64,000 bases of DNA, taken from positions 1,550,001 through 1,614,000 of the forward strand of contig JAREIK010001468.1 of NCBI GenBank assembly GCA_029783825.1, in the 5' to 3' direction. Positions 42,201 through 46,729 of this stretch are shown here, in pieces. Under the pieces are notes generated by a model, which saw only the letters and a program-made list of their open reading frames with translations, did not search any database and was not told the origin of the DNA. Within the stretch, counting starts at the first letter, position 1. Every line of letters starts with the position of its first letter. This DNA comes from Sapria himalayana. Its lineage: Eukaryota; Streptophyta; Magnoliopsida; Malpighiales; Rafflesiaceae. Position numbers and translations under genes: made by a program.

Positions 42201-44547
42201 TGTCATGCTGGCACGGCACATCCATTTGACTAGGCCCAACAAGGCCCATTTGACCTATAACCAATCATGTTGTGCCAGGTTGGGCCAAGTCACTCCAATT
42301 TTTGGCAGGCTATGGATTGCCTAAATTGAGACATTGAATGTGTGCAGTTATAAAATATTTTAAATTTTTAATTTTCTAATTTTCTAAAAATCAAAATATT
42401 ATATTTATAGATCAAAATAATATAATTAAAATACAAAAAAAAATAAATAGCATGTATTACATATTTACATTGAATTATAAAATTAATACAAGTATTTATA
42501 ATTTTAATCAATTCCAAGATGAAAATCACCCAAATAAAAAAAATAATAATATAATATCAATATAATACACAACATAATATGAAATATAACCAACAGAAAT
42601 CTAAAAATAAATAAAAACATCATATCATATAAAAAATAATCCAAAATAGTACGAGTCATCAATTCATATCTATGATATATTAGTGCATATACAAACCATC
42701 ATTCTCGCATATACATCTAAAAATATTGCTAGTAACTAAGAATCACGGACACAGATACGGACACGGTAATACGACACGGAAGAATAGGAAAACACAGTAA
42801 ATTTCAAAAAATTAGAATACGGATACGACATGATAAAAAAAAATAAATATAAATATTATCCATAAACAGAATTTGATGTATTTAAAATTAAAATAAATTA
42901 GTTTACATACATTAAAATTATTTATTTATTATATTTTGCATGTATATTAAACAAATAATAATAATTAAAATAAAAAAAAATAGATTTAAACCCTCTAACC
43001 TCTGCCCCCTCCCGTTACACCTTCCAGCCACCCCCCCTTCCCATTACTGCTTATCAAATTAGGTTACCTTAGGTACTATTTCGAAACTTCAAAAATCTCA
43101 CAATCGGCTTCGTCGGCCACTCAAAGCTGTCGACGGTGTATTTCCGCCACGTCAGAATCATAAAAACGCGTCGGATTCGTAACCAACGTCAGTTTCGTAA
43201 CAACATATCGAATACGTCTTCGACGCGTCTGTCCGATATGCCACATGGCAGATCGGACACGTATCCGACGCGTGTCCGTACCGTGTCCACGTGTCGAACA
43301 CGTGGACACGGCTGTACATTGACGTATCCGTGCTTCCTAGGCTAGTAATAATCTTAATTACCTATATCCCAATATCTCATGAGTCAACATCTACCTATAA
43401 CTCTTTTATTTTATCTTAAATAATTAGTCTTGAATTTTTTCAAATCTTCTTATATGCAAATATCTCTCTTATATTTGATCACAATCTTAATTTTCTATCA
43501 GAAATAATATTGTATGTCATAGAAAAAATAAACTCCGAAACTATGCTAGACACCAGAGAAGTCACTAGATCACATATTATTTTAGATATCACGACATAAA
43601 TAAATTCATATGATTTTTATCATTTCAAAATATTTAAATTTTTATTATCATTATATTAGAGGTGTCAAACGAGTCGGGTCAACCCGGCCCGGCACGAAGC
43701 ACAGCAGGATTTGGCCGTGCCTGGCCCGGCACGCTACAGTGCAATGCTAGGGCGCATGCAGGGCACACCCTCGACACCGGTCTTACAGTACTAGGCCGAG
43801 GGAATTCGGCCCATGTGCCGTGCAAGGCACGGCACGAGACCCTGGCACGAGGGCAATGCACACGTGACCACGCACCGAGCATGGTCATGGAAAGCCGACG
43901 CCCGATGGGCAAGGCTAGCCAAGCCCCAAATGGCAACGATGGTGCTGATACGCGCCCCAAAACCCTAATTTTTTTTTTGATTAGGGGTTTAGCCCGACAC
44001 AAACTGGGCCAAACCAGGCCGAACCAAGCCCAACCCATCTGATTCAGACCGCTGGCCCGTGCTGGACCTGACCTCACATAACTAAAATAAGGAGTTTTAA
44101 AATTACGGCACGATTACCGTGCCGTGCAGTGCCTGGCTCGGCACGGCCCGTTTTACACCTCTACATTATTTGAAATGATAGAATAGATAAAATAACATTA
44201 GATAACAAAATAAGGAGTGTCACCTCCATGACCCTCGAACCACATCCGACCCTGCGAAATCGCTGGTCTGGATAAGTTTCAAAATCAATCAAAGTGCGTG
44301 CCCCAAGTGCCGGACACGCACGCAAGCACGCACGCAAGCACGCACGCAAGCACGCACGCACGCAAGCACGCACGCACACCTTCGTCTTGGCGAAATCAAG
44401 TATATAGCGATCTCACTTTGCATGCGAGACGGAAAAAAAAGAAGTGTATGTTGAAAGAAAAAAAAAGCTAAGGCACGGTGAGAATACCCCGATTTCCTGA
44501 GTTTCAACTTCTTCGGGAACGTCGGCACTTCCAAGGGATTCTTCCAT
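265..44547 (-). CDS. RAB3GAP1: Rab3GAP1-type gene, 5' part (13 exons, gene runs off the window)
   Basis: Coding exons on the minus strand, 5' to 3': 44547-44488, 33846-33803, 33547-33484, 25296-25179, 25079-25009, 24930-24833, 22357-22186, 21748-21532, 14313-14187, 6076-5970, 5726-5646, 1945-1817, 398-265. Every junction uses GT..AG and the phases agree throughout, giving 474 codons without a stop. Diagnostic segments are [67 protein letters not shown] and [25 protein letters not shown]. From knowledge of the family these match the plant Rab3 GTPase-activating protein catalytic subunit (At5g58510-like). Animal Rab3GAP1 works with Rab3GAP2 on Rab3/Rab18 in membrane traffic; the plant role is an inference. 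The C-terminal region lies below base 1. Introns 1, 3, 8 and 9 are 10641, 8187, 7218 and 8110 bp and packed with transposons, yet no exon is damaged. Confidence 0.92.
1426..1740 (+). mobile_element. GC-rich hAT-like element, right end lost
   Basis: Starts with the TIR tagaggtgtcaaatgggcc and keeps the left half of the family, including the palindrome around 1561-1599 (ggtcgggtc .. gacccgacc). The right TIR is missing; similarity fades near 1740. It sits in intron 12 of Rab3GAP1. Open frames across it on both strands come from base composition only. Confidence 0.65.
1817..1945 (-). CDS. RAB3GAP1: Rab3GAP1 exon 12
   Basis: 129 bp, phase 1 in and 1 out. Encodes [20 protein letters not shown] and then [20 protein letters not shown], matching the family pattern of an APIESLFAQFCLHSLW-like block. 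Acceptor caaacag, donor gtatgt. Confidence 0.9.
2050..2240 (+). mobile_element. Degraded GC-rich hAT-like fragment
   Basis: Begins tagaggtgtcgaccagg. The distal part (caaaagttgtgcc .. gccgccccttttttgaacca) matches 6421-6478 in the better preserved copy at 6201-6521. No right TIR is visible. Confidence 0.45.
3325..3440. repeat. GCGCCTTAAGGC-type dispersed repeat, degenerate
   Basis: A GC-richer island with aaggcgaggcgc and gccttgaggctaggcacgcc blocks in self-complementary order. It resembles a short dispersed plant repeat and has no coding frame. The AT-rich DNA on both sides (2280-3320 and 3440-4660, intron 11) shows nothing I can name. Confidence 0.35.
4671..4693. repeat. (CA)n microsatellite
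   Basis: Uninterrupted CA dinucleotides in intron 11 of Rab3GAP1. Confidence 0.9.
4814..4889. repeat. Compound (TG)n-(AG)n microsatellite
   Basis: TG repeats with two short interruptions pass directly into an AG run. Together with the CA run 120 bp upstream this can pair TG with CA. Confidence 0.9.
5646..5726 (-). CDS. RAB3GAP1: Rab3GAP1 exon 11
   Basis: 81 bp, phase 1 in and 1 out, encoding [20 protein letters not shown] followed by MKKLFHK. Acceptor aaatccag, donor gtatga. The family carries a similar SGSEN..L.PPPTVMDRVL segment here. Confidence 0.88.
5796..5912. repeat. (TA)n/(CA)n compound microsatellite
   Basis: Alternating TA and CA blocks (atatatat..cacacaca..aaat) in four rounds inside the 243-bp intron 10. 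The Tyr/Ile/Val-rich open frames here on the minus strand are artefacts of this repeat. Confidence 0.9.
5970..6076 (-). CDS. RAB3GAP1: Rab3GAP1 exon 10
   Basis: 107 bp, phase 2 to 1. Encodes [20 protein letters not shown] and then [16 protein letters not shown] second AG 11 bp inside (after 6065) would break the phase with exon 9, so the outer acceptor ttgaag was chosen. Donor gtttga. Confidence 0.88.
6201..6521. mobile_element. GC-rich hAT-like element, both ends present
   Basis: Left end tagagatatcaactggggca, right end ccagttcgacacttcta (inverted). Flanked by TGTTGAAT and TCTTGAAT, a 7/8 match to an 8-bp target duplication. 321 bp, non-coding, in intron 9 close to exon 10. Confidence 0.7.
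6900..7050. mobile_element. GC-rich hAT-like element, left end lost
   Basis: Right TIR gcccatttgacacctcta ends at 7050; the inside shows the gcccggcc/ggccgggcc composition of the family. A ctagatcccctgg motif occurs at about 6817 and again at about 6902, so the left junction is rearranged. Confidence 0.5.
7538..7780. mobile_element. Possible divergent hAT-like element
   Basis: Begins with tagaggtgtcaacagg, the TIR motif of the GC-rich family, followed by a moderately GC-rich non-coding stretch. No right TIR was found, so this may be a deleted copy. Confidence 0.3.
8185..8345. repeat. AT-rich inverted repeat
   Basis: attaatatctttatcgttatt on the left is repeated in inverted form as aataacgataaagatattaa about 90 bp further on, followed by more partial complementarity. 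Foldback of unknown origin in intron 9. Confidence 0.5.
8400..9500 (+). pseudogene. Decayed hAT transposase fragment
   Basis: The frame 8649-8906 reads [20 protein letters not shown], then [20 protein letters not shown]. This matches the hAT transposase core DNASNNT..I..L, .FHVRCACHIINLIVQ. Further on, about 9030-9120, frame-shifted pieces [20 protein letters not shown] resemble the next conserved hAT segment. Stops and frameshifts throughout. Related copies lie at 10120-10480, 19085-20916 and 41800-42125. It sits in intron 9 of Rab3GAP1. Confidence 0.7.
9626..10096. mobile_element. GC-rich non-autonomous hAT-like element (471 bp)
   Basis: Complete copy: tagaggtgtcaaacggga on the left and cctgttgacacctcta on the right. 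Flanks AATTCGAT and GAATCAAT are a weak 5/8 target duplication. Exactly the length of the copy at 13147-13617. No transposase; the open frames inside are composition artefacts. Confidence 0.85.
10120..10480 (+). pseudogene. hAT transposase-related remnant
   Basis: Direct nucleotide similarity to 19085-19360 (shared aaaaaatatgatacattagatc, then the tcatatatcacaacgag/tcataggatttcc order), which lies upstream of the recognisable transposase core in that copy. No open frame remains. Confidence 0.5.
10500..10800. mobile_element. Degenerate hAT-like GC-rich relic
   Basis: Repeated gctagcttgg/ccaagctagc and ggcatg blocks resemble a diverged copy of the GC-rich family. No TIRs found. Confidence 0.3.
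10800..12050. other. AT-rich intron DNA without recognised features
   Basis: Intron 9 of Rab3GAP1. No exon-like, RNA-like or clear transposon sequence seen. Confidence 0.4.
12060..12260. mobile_element. Degenerate hAT-like GC-rich relic
   Basis: gacccaagctagcatgg and gctagccgagtccagc blocks resemble the 10500-10800 relic. Ends are not definable. Confidence 0.25.
12458..12477. repeat. (GA)n microsatellite
   Basis: Ten GA units; a second short GA run follows at about 12606. Confidence 0.85.
13020..13739. mobile_element. Older GC-rich hAT-like element, host of a nested copy
   Basis: GC-rich sequence resumes after the inner copy (13147-13617) and ends in ggcccgattgaaacctcta at 13739, the family's right TIR. 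The left TIR is not clear. Removing the inner copy with one 8-bp duplicate joins ggcacaaggcgtgcc to actagcatgcacgg. Confidence 0.5.
13147..13617. mobile_element. GC-rich non-autonomous hAT-like element (471 bp), nested
   Basis: Left tagaggtgtcaaacgggacg, right gttgacacctcta. Flanks GGCGTGCC and GGCGTTCC are a 7/8 match to an 8-bp target duplication. It interrupts another member of the same family. Confidence 0.88.
14187..14313 (-). CDS. RAB3GAP1: Rab3GAP1 exon 9
   Basis: 127 bp, phase 1 to 2. Encodes [20 protein letters not shown], then [20 protein letters not shown]. The family block FELVTTWAE.TVE.SLEMAE.ENASPHDAEKW is clear. Isolated between an 8.1-kb and a 7.2-kb intron. Acceptor gcacacag, donor gtaaga. 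Confidence 0.92.
15870..17440 (-). pseudogene. Decayed Ty1/copia pol, split by a hAT insertion
   Basis: Minus-strand pieces: [16 protein letters not shown] near 17340, [20 protein letters not shown] at about 17085-17170 (YVDD active site changed to YVVD), and [10 protein letters not shown] with [17 protein letters not shown] at about 15880-16010, the end of RNase H. Stops, deletions and the element at 16561-17055 separate them. Confidence 0.65.
16561..17055. mobile_element. GC-rich hAT-like element inside copia pol (495 bp)
   Basis: Left tagaagtatcgagtgggc, right cgattgacacctcta. Flanks CAAATAGT and CATATATT agree at 6 of 8 positions. The copia reverse transcriptase frame stops at its right border on the minus strand (..DGGYLIY). 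Confidence 0.75.
17500..17870 (+). pseudogene. Decayed Ty1/copia RNase H segment, plus strand
   Basis: Plus-strand reading gives [20 protein letters not shown], then [19 protein letters not shown]. This is the copia LRYLKGT.G..F, RRSTSGF.IFVG.NLVSW pattern. Orientation is opposite to the adjoining minus-strand copia piece, so two insertions or an inversion meet here. Confidence 0.6.
18424..18454. repeat. Perfect palindrome, 14-bp arms, 3-bp loop
   Basis: cactttggtactat, loop tgc, then atagtaccaaagtg. The arms are perfect complements. Confidence 0.9.
19085..21442 (+). pseudogene. hAT transposase pseudogene with right TIR
   Basis: The plus strand keeps hAT features in order: the core [20 protein letters not shown] followed by HVINLIVQT (about 19640-19790), [17 protein letters not shown] (about 20520-20575), and the C-terminal dimerisation domain in the open frame 20626-20916 ([20 protein letters not shown], then [15 protein letters not shown]). 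At 21372-21442 GC-rich sequence ends in ttgacacctcta, the right TIR of the GC-rich element family, so this copy links that family to hAT. Stops and frameshifts make it inactive. It lies in intron 8 of Rab3GAP1, antisense to it; the left TIR was not found. Confidence 0.8.
21532..21748 (-). CDS. RAB3GAP1: Rab3GAP1 exon 8
   Basis: 217 bp, phase 0 to 1. Starts [18 protein letters not shown] and ends [18 protein letters not shown], the second block being a strongly conserved acidic/Trp motif of the plant family. Acceptor catgaag, donor gtgaca. The open frame continues on both sides into intron, which does not belong to the protein. Confidence 0.92.
22186..22357 (-). CDS. RAB3GAP1: Rab3GAP1 exon 7
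   Basis: 172 bp, phase 2 to 0. Encodes [20 protein letters not shown], then [20 protein letters not shown]. Nearly invariant in plant orthologues. Acceptor gatgcag, donor gtaaga. Confidence 0.94.
22451..22481. repeat. (ATTT)n microsatellite
   Basis: Tandem TATT units in intron 6. Confidence 0.9.
22630..22669. repeat. (TG)n microsatellite
   Basis: TG repeats with one tttacg interruption. Confidence 0.9.
22964..23060. repeat. (AAT)n microsatellite, two blocks
   Basis: Two AAT blocks separated by an A-rich stretch, in intron 6. Confidence 0.85.
24256..24679. mobile_element. GC-rich hAT-like element (424 bp)
   Basis: Left cagaggtgtcaggtggg, right catttgacacctcg. Flanks ATAAGCAA and AGTAGCAA agree at 6 of 8 positions. 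It lies 154 bp from exon 6. Overlapping Pro/Arg-rich open frames are artefacts. Confidence 0.75.
24719..24771. repeat. (AT)n microsatellite
   Basis: About 26 uninterrupted AT units between the hAT-like element and exon 6. Confidence 0.95.
24833..24930 (-). CDS. RAB3GAP1: Rab3GAP1 exon 6
   Basis: 98 bp, phase 0 to 2, [20 protein letters not shown] then [12 protein letters not shown]. Matches the family's VIAPQSASGVVLDAPEASKLL block. Acceptor attgccag, donor gtgaga. Confidence 0.9.
25009..25079 (-). CDS. RAB3GAP1: Rab3GAP1 exon 5
   Basis: 71 bp, phase 1 to 0, [20 protein letters not shown] then [17 protein letters not shown] is a family signature. Introns on both sides are short (78 and 99 bp). 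Confidence 0.92.
25133..25169. repeat. (AAAAC)n in intron 4
   Basis: aaaac tandem units fill about a third of the 99-bp intron 4; they read as a T-rich tract on the transcribed strand, next to the exon 4 donor. Confidence 0.85.
25179..25296 (-). CDS. RAB3GAP1: Rab3GAP1 exon 4
   Basis: 118 bp, phase 0 to 1, [20 protein letters not shown] then [19 protein letters not shown]. Matches LYKVKHELKYGMK.Y.MEYYF of the family. Acceptor cttcatag, donor gtgcct. Confidence 0.92.
25545..25726. repeat. Diverged relative of the gatatatc MITE
   Basis: Inverted-sense versions of the same words (atatatcggatatatc, agaaatatatcagtgg, atatatcggtag) directly before copy A. Probably an older, decayed member. Confidence 0.4.
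25735..25939. mobile_element. 205-bp AT-rich MITE, copy A
   Basis: Starts caatgataaaaattt, ends gatattttaatccttg; the inside is rich in gatatatcc/cgatatatc. Perfect 8-bp target duplication GATATAGG at 25727-25734 and 25940-25947. Same length as the copies at 32904 and 58014. In intron 3. Confidence 0.9.
27200..28290 (+). pseudogene. Decayed Ty1/copia RT-RNase H, split by a hAT insertion
   Basis: Plus-strand reading gives [14 protein letters not shown] (YVDD region) and [10 protein letters not shown] before the insertion. After it come [17 protein letters not shown] (LSQRKY..LLKEIGM.GCKP), [20 protein letters not shown], and LSPRQSYLL near 28140. Order and spacing follow copia pol. Many stops. 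In intron 3 of Rab3GAP1. Confidence 0.7.
27368..27821. mobile_element. GC-rich hAT-like element inside copia pol (454 bp)
   Basis: Left tagaggtgtcaaccggg, right cccgtttgaaacctcta. Flanks TATATGTG and TCTATATG agree at 6 of 8. It carries the near-perfect palindrome gaccgcgggtcgggtc .. gacccgacccgcggtc at 27564-27601. Inverted relative to the copy at 1426. All long open frames in it are composition artefacts. Confidence 0.88.
28360..28710. mobile_element. Degenerate GC-richer repeat relic
   Basis: Words such as gcctggccaaccca and ggctcggcctagcac resemble the GC-rich hAT-like family, without recognisable ends. Confidence 0.25.
28870..29965. other. AT-rich intron 3 DNA, nothing recognised
   Basis: No exon-like frame, RNA gene or definable element seen. 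Confidence 0.4.
29973..30092. repeat. Imperfect foldback, ~58-nt arms
   Basis: The inner arms 30011-30031 and 30035-30055 pair with one mismatch (aggtccagatg, loop ata, catctggacct). Pairing continues outward less perfectly (tctttttcattgtgggt against acccacaaggagaaaga). It could be a tiny foldback transposon or a miRNA-like hairpin. Confidence 0.7.
30890..32100 (+). pseudogene. Decayed Ty1/copia pol with a local tandem duplication
   Basis: Two related segments (30890-31340 and 31345-31800) share the taattttattttgaaca / ccaaatcaaatttagcttatgcaa words. They read like the copia GDTPIDPY.. and [17 protein letters not shown] region. The second continues into RNase [52 protein letters not shown]. 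Stops throughout. Intron 3 of Rab3GAP1. Confidence 0.65.
32904..33108. mobile_element. 205-bp AT-rich MITE, copy B
   Basis: Starts caaggataaaaatttctg, ends gatattttaatccttg. Left flank GGCCCATT; right flank ggccgtccatt, which restores the same 8 bases if a 3-bp gtc insertion is allowed. 375 bp from exon 3, in intron 3. Confidence 0.85.
33484..33547 (-). CDS. RAB3GAP1: Rab3GAP1 exon 3
   Basis: 64 bp, phase 2 to 0, [20 protein letters not shown] plus one Leu. Matches WERFISEIE..C..WL.DGPKNLL. Acceptor ttctaag, donor gtatgc. Confidence 0.9.
33803..33846 (-). CDS. RAB3GAP1: Rab3GAP1 exon 2
   Basis: 44 bp, phase 0 to 2, [15 protein letters not shown], a family signature. Acceptor gatgcag, donor gtagtc. 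Separated from exon 1 by 10.6 kb. Confidence 0.9.
33896..34118. mobile_element. GC-rich hAT-like element, right half lost
   Basis: Left TIR tagaggtgtcaaacgggcc; ends at the conserved palindrome (gaccgcgggtcgggtc .. gacccgacccacggtc, 34081-34118), after which AT-rich DNA follows abruptly. A 17-G run is embedded near 34059-34075. Confidence 0.7.
34928..35010 (+). repeat. tRNA-like sequence, probable SINE head
   Basis: taggtagctcgatggca resembles an A box, and ggtttgaatctc about 45 bp on a B box (GGTTCGANTCC). The spacing suits an RNA polymerase III promoter. A complete tRNA cloverleaf is not evident, so a tRNA-derived SINE or a tRNA pseudogene is more likely than a working tRNA. Confidence 0.45.
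36197..36232. repeat. (CT)n microsatellite
   Basis: CT repeat with one TTTC interruption, in intron 1. Confidence 0.9.
36650..36862. mobile_element. GC-rich hAT-like relic with CACGA tandem
   Basis: Right end cccgtgtgacacttcta resembles the family TIR. cacga is repeated in tandem near 36824-36846. The left end is not definable. Confidence 0.4.
38164..38470. mobile_element. MITE-like foldback (gcaactccaatg type)
   Basis: Left gagcaactccaatgagaggt and internal gctccaatgataggtgcc are partly complementary to gccacctccaatgccatctccattggagc at the right. Exact borders and target duplication were not resolved. Confidence 0.4.
38860..38886. repeat. (AAT)n microsatellite
   Basis: Nine AAT units in intron 1. 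Confidence 0.9.
39741..39749. repeat. 9-bp target duplication, left
   Basis: TATTAACTT, repeated exactly at 40970-40978, borders the Mutator-like element. Confidence 0.95.
39967..40574 (+). pseudogene. Captured kinesin-12 (PAKRP1/KIN-12 type) coiled-coil fragment
   Basis: Reads [20 protein letters not shown], then [40 protein letters not shown] and, after a frameshift, [17 protein letters not shown]. From knowledge of the family this is the C-terminal coiled coil of phragmoplast-associated plant kinesin-12, not the motor. There are two breaks: an expanded GA tract at 40286-40312 that leads to a stop, and an extra G near 40401. A GT..AG-bordered 44-bp segment (40468-40511) then joins [19 protein letters not shown] splice-like border at the start (ttcag before 39967) and the retained segment suggest capture from genomic DNA, not cDNA. 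Confidence 0.88.
40286..40312. repeat. (GA)n expansion that shifts the kinesin frame
   Basis: The Arg-Glu repeat coding stretch has become a pure GA run. Its length moves the following conserved residues into another frame. Confidence 0.8.
40559..40590. repeat. 16-bp tandem duplication at the fragment junction
   Basis: gagaaaacacaagatg occurs twice in direct tandem, at the end of the kinesin homology and before the LysA piece. It marks the join between the two captures. Confidence 0.9.
40607..40720 (+). pseudogene. Captured diaminopimelate decarboxylase (LysA) fragment
   Basis: 38 codons read [20 protein letters not shown], then [18 protein letters not shown]. This matches plant meso-diaminopimelate decarboxylase, the last enzyme of lysine synthesis in plastids. 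YAVKAN holds the lysine that binds pyridoxal phosphate. Homology stops after GCGAVL. The frame is open within the fragment but not joined in frame to the kinesin piece. Ornithine/arginine decarboxylases share the YAVKAN motif, but the LEHLRxLGCGAVLxSG context favours LysA. Confidence 0.85.
40970..40978. repeat. 9-bp target duplication, right
   Basis: TATTAACTT, identical to 39741-39749. Confidence 0.95.
41800..42125 (+). pseudogene. hAT transposase remnant
   Basis: Plus-strand reading [20 protein letters not shown], then [14 protein letters not shown], resembles the hAT DNAS.N..I, FHVRC..HIINL core. Stops and frameshifts. Similar to 8649-8906 and 19540-19800. Confidence 0.6.
42125..42330. 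mobile_element. Degenerate GC-rich hAT-like relic
   Basis: ggcacggcacatcc and aggttgggccaag words adjoin the hAT transposase remnant. Ends are not definable. Confidence 0.3.
42736..43340. mobile_element. 605-bp element with CACGGACAC termini
   Basis: Left ctaagaatcacggacac, right (inverted) ctaggaagcacggatac. Perfect 8-bp duplication GCTAGTAA at 42728-42735 and 43341-43348. Subterminal parts repeat cggacacg/cgtgtcc words in opposite orientation. No transposase; 8-bp duplication suggests hAT. A fragment of the same family begins the window (140-196). Confidence 0.85.
43657..44163. mobile_element. GC-rich hAT-like element (507 bp)
   Basis: Left tagaggtgtcaaacgagtcg, right cccgttttacacctcta. 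Flanks CATTATAT and CATTATTT are a 7/8 match to an 8-bp duplication. 325 bp from exon 1 of Rab3GAP1, in intron 1. Confidence 0.88.
44314..44377. repeat. (GCACGCAA)n tandem repeat
   Basis: cgcacgcaag units in intron 1, about 110 bp from the exon 1 donor. Cys/Arg/Ala-rich frames through it are artefacts. Confidence 0.9.
44488..44547 (-). CDS. RAB3GAP1: Rab3GAP1 exon 1 with start codon
   Basis: ATG at 44547-44545, then [19 protein letters not shown], 20 codons, phase 0, donor gtattc. The acidic N-terminus joins directly to LERFEDFT of exon 2, as in orthologues. The bases before ATG (tttgtcag) also look like a splice acceptor, so a 5'-UTR intron is possible. Confidence 0.82.
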
Positions 44548-44760
44548 CTGACAAATAGTGAACCAGTGCGCAGTAAACAGGTAGTTATGGCCACTGATGA
44601 CTCGGCCCGGAACGGCTCCTAATTACGGGAAGGTTTCGCTTCTCGGCGATCAGTAGCCTTCTGCCCGTTCCGACTGCCAACGCCACCGAGAGCTGAGAGC
44701 ATCACGGAACCAATCCCAATCCCACATAAAATTTTGAGATCCAAATTATCTGAATGAAGT
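44548..44760 (-). promoter_or_regulatory. Rab3GAP1 5' leader and promoter-proximal region
   Basis: GC-rich compared with the AT-rich flank beyond 44720. On the minus strand it holds gggattggttcc (CCAAT-like in reverse) and a cagctctcggtggcg leader-like stretch. The start of transcription cannot be fixed from sequence alone. Confidence 0.35.
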
Positions 44761-44905
44761 TTAGCTTTAGCACCCTAAATAATGAAAATCTAGAAATATA
44801 TATATTTTAGCGTTTATTACAATAAATAATAAAAATCCAAAAACACCTTTACCCATATTTAAAAAAATGGAAAAAAAATTACTGTATGGGATCAACTTTA
44901 GATAA

Positions 44906-44998
44906 GCATATATATATATACACAAATATATATATATATATATAATACACATATATATATATATACGAGTATATATATATATATACATATATATGATA
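44906..44998. repeat. (TA)n/(CA) microsatellite
   Basis: TA runs with cacaaa, cacatat and cgagta interruptions. Confidence 0.9.
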
Positions 44999-45010
44999 TA
45001 TATGTAAAAA

Positions 45011-45072
45011 AAATGGAAAAAAATGGAAAAAAATGGAAAAAAATGGAAAAAAATTGAAAAAAATGGAAAAAA
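45011..45072. repeat. 10-bp minisatellite aaatggaaaa
   Basis: About six to seven head-to-tail copies of a 10-bp unit, one with a g-to-t change. It creates Phe-rich open frames on the minus strand that are not genes. Confidence 0.95.
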
Positions 45073-45159
45073 TGATATATATATACGAGTATAGTATGTA
45101 AATATATATAATACACATACATATGATATAAGCACATATATAATCAACTTTAGATAAGC

Positions 45160-45182
45160 ATGTGTGTGTGTGTGTGTGTGTG
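45160..45182. repeat. (TG)n microsatellite
   Basis: Pure TG run. Confidence 0.9.
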
Positions 45183-45569
45183 TAAAGTATATACAAAATA
45201 TATATCACATATTATATGTAGATATTATATGTGTATAAACTACAGGAAGGGATCAAATTAGAAACGGTCAAATTAGTTTATAATTCTTTCGTATTGTTGA
45301 ATTAGGTACTTCAATAGAAACAAAAATATTTCATTTCTAAAAGCCTCTTTTCTAAATTTTAGAAATGAAAATTACTCATGTATTTTTAATATGTGCAACG
45401 GAAATTTGTCATTTCTAACTATAGTGACGAAAACAGAATCTCAGTTTCCATTTTATCCCAATACTAAAATAGTGATGAAATAGAATAGAAATGTAATATT
45501 TGTTTCTAAATTAAAAATGAGATTAAATATTATTTTATATTTCTATTTTGTGTGACAATAATATGTTTT

Positions 45570-45960
45570 ATTTGTTATAGTTTCTGTTCATTCTTTGATT
45601 CTTTCCCCATCTCTTTTCATTCTTTGTTCCTTTCTTCTTTTTTTTTTTTTTTTGATTCTTCAGTTTTCTTTTGCATCTCATCATTCTTTTGTTGTGCCTC
45701 CTAATTTTTTGTTTGCAAATTATCCTGCATTTCCTCTCGCAACCACTCATCAAACAAATTAGTGTAATCTGGAAGATGAAGATGAAGGAAAAGAGCTCCA
45801 AATAGAATATTGATAAAATGTAGATGCATGGGTACCAAAATCGTATACTCATTATTTTTTTAGCTCCACTCTAATAGCACGAAGGTAAATATGTGCAACA
45901 TCGATATCTAGAGCCTCTATAGAAGAATTTGTCATTTGTGAATTAATGACAATTATATTC
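45570..45960 (-). pseudogene. Possible CACTA-type transposase tail
   Basis: One minus-strand frame gives FDEWLREEMQDNLQTKN, then EAQQKNDEMQKKTEESKKKK; another piece reads IEALDIDVAHIYLRAIRVEL. The coiled, charged tail recalls plant CACTA/PttA-type transposases, but similarity is weak and frames are broken. Confidence 0.3.
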
Positions 45961-45999
45961 TATACAGCTTCTTATAATTGTTACCATACAACATAACTC

Positions 46000-46720
46000 A
46001 TCAATATTATATTCAGATATAATTTAATTACTTGCATATCAAACTATCAACACCCAACTACAAATTAATATAAAAATGAAGTGAGTCATTACAATTAATG
46101 AATTTAAATATAATAACTCATCGGTAATGGTAAAAAAAAATTCATAAATTTGGATATTAATTCCTATGAATGCCAAAAATTATATTTTTTTACAATTTTT
46201 TGTTTCATATATTACAATTTACATATGACACCCACAAATTATATTTTTTTACTACATCATGAAAATATTAAATAAAAAATCATAATTTTAAAAAAAATAA
46301 TCAAAAATCTCCAAACAAAAAATAGTTATGTTTTAGGTCTCCTAACTATGGGCACCCAGAATTATTTCTCTGCTCATTCTCCTCGACCTTCAAAAAACAT
46401 CACGTCAACTTAAAAAAAAAAAAATAAATAAACAAATAAAAAACCATTACATATGTATATGTATACATATGCCATGTGTTTGAAAAGGGTATGTACTTAT
46501 GTATATTATGTATACACATATGAGCATATGTGTATTATGTATACATTTTCCAAAAAATTAAATTTTATATGCATTTTCAAAAAACCTTAATGTTTGTATA
46601 ATATATGTTTTTGAAAAGGCTATACATATACGCATTGTGTTTTTGAAAAATATGTACTCTATATAGTATATGTTTTCCAAAACATGTATAGTTATATGTT
46701 TCTAAAAAATGTATGTCATG
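46000..46720. other. AT-rich spacer, nothing recognised
   Basis: AT-rich intergenic DNA with repeated gtatatgtttttgaaaa words; no gene seen. Confidence 0.35.
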
Positions 46721-46729
46721 TATATTGTG

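Noticed and set aside
44289..44594. 101-codon minus-strand frame reading into exon 1
   Set aside because: Different frame from [14 protein letters not shown] and passes through the GCACGCAA repeat; the exon 1 frame joins exon 2 in phase with the family.
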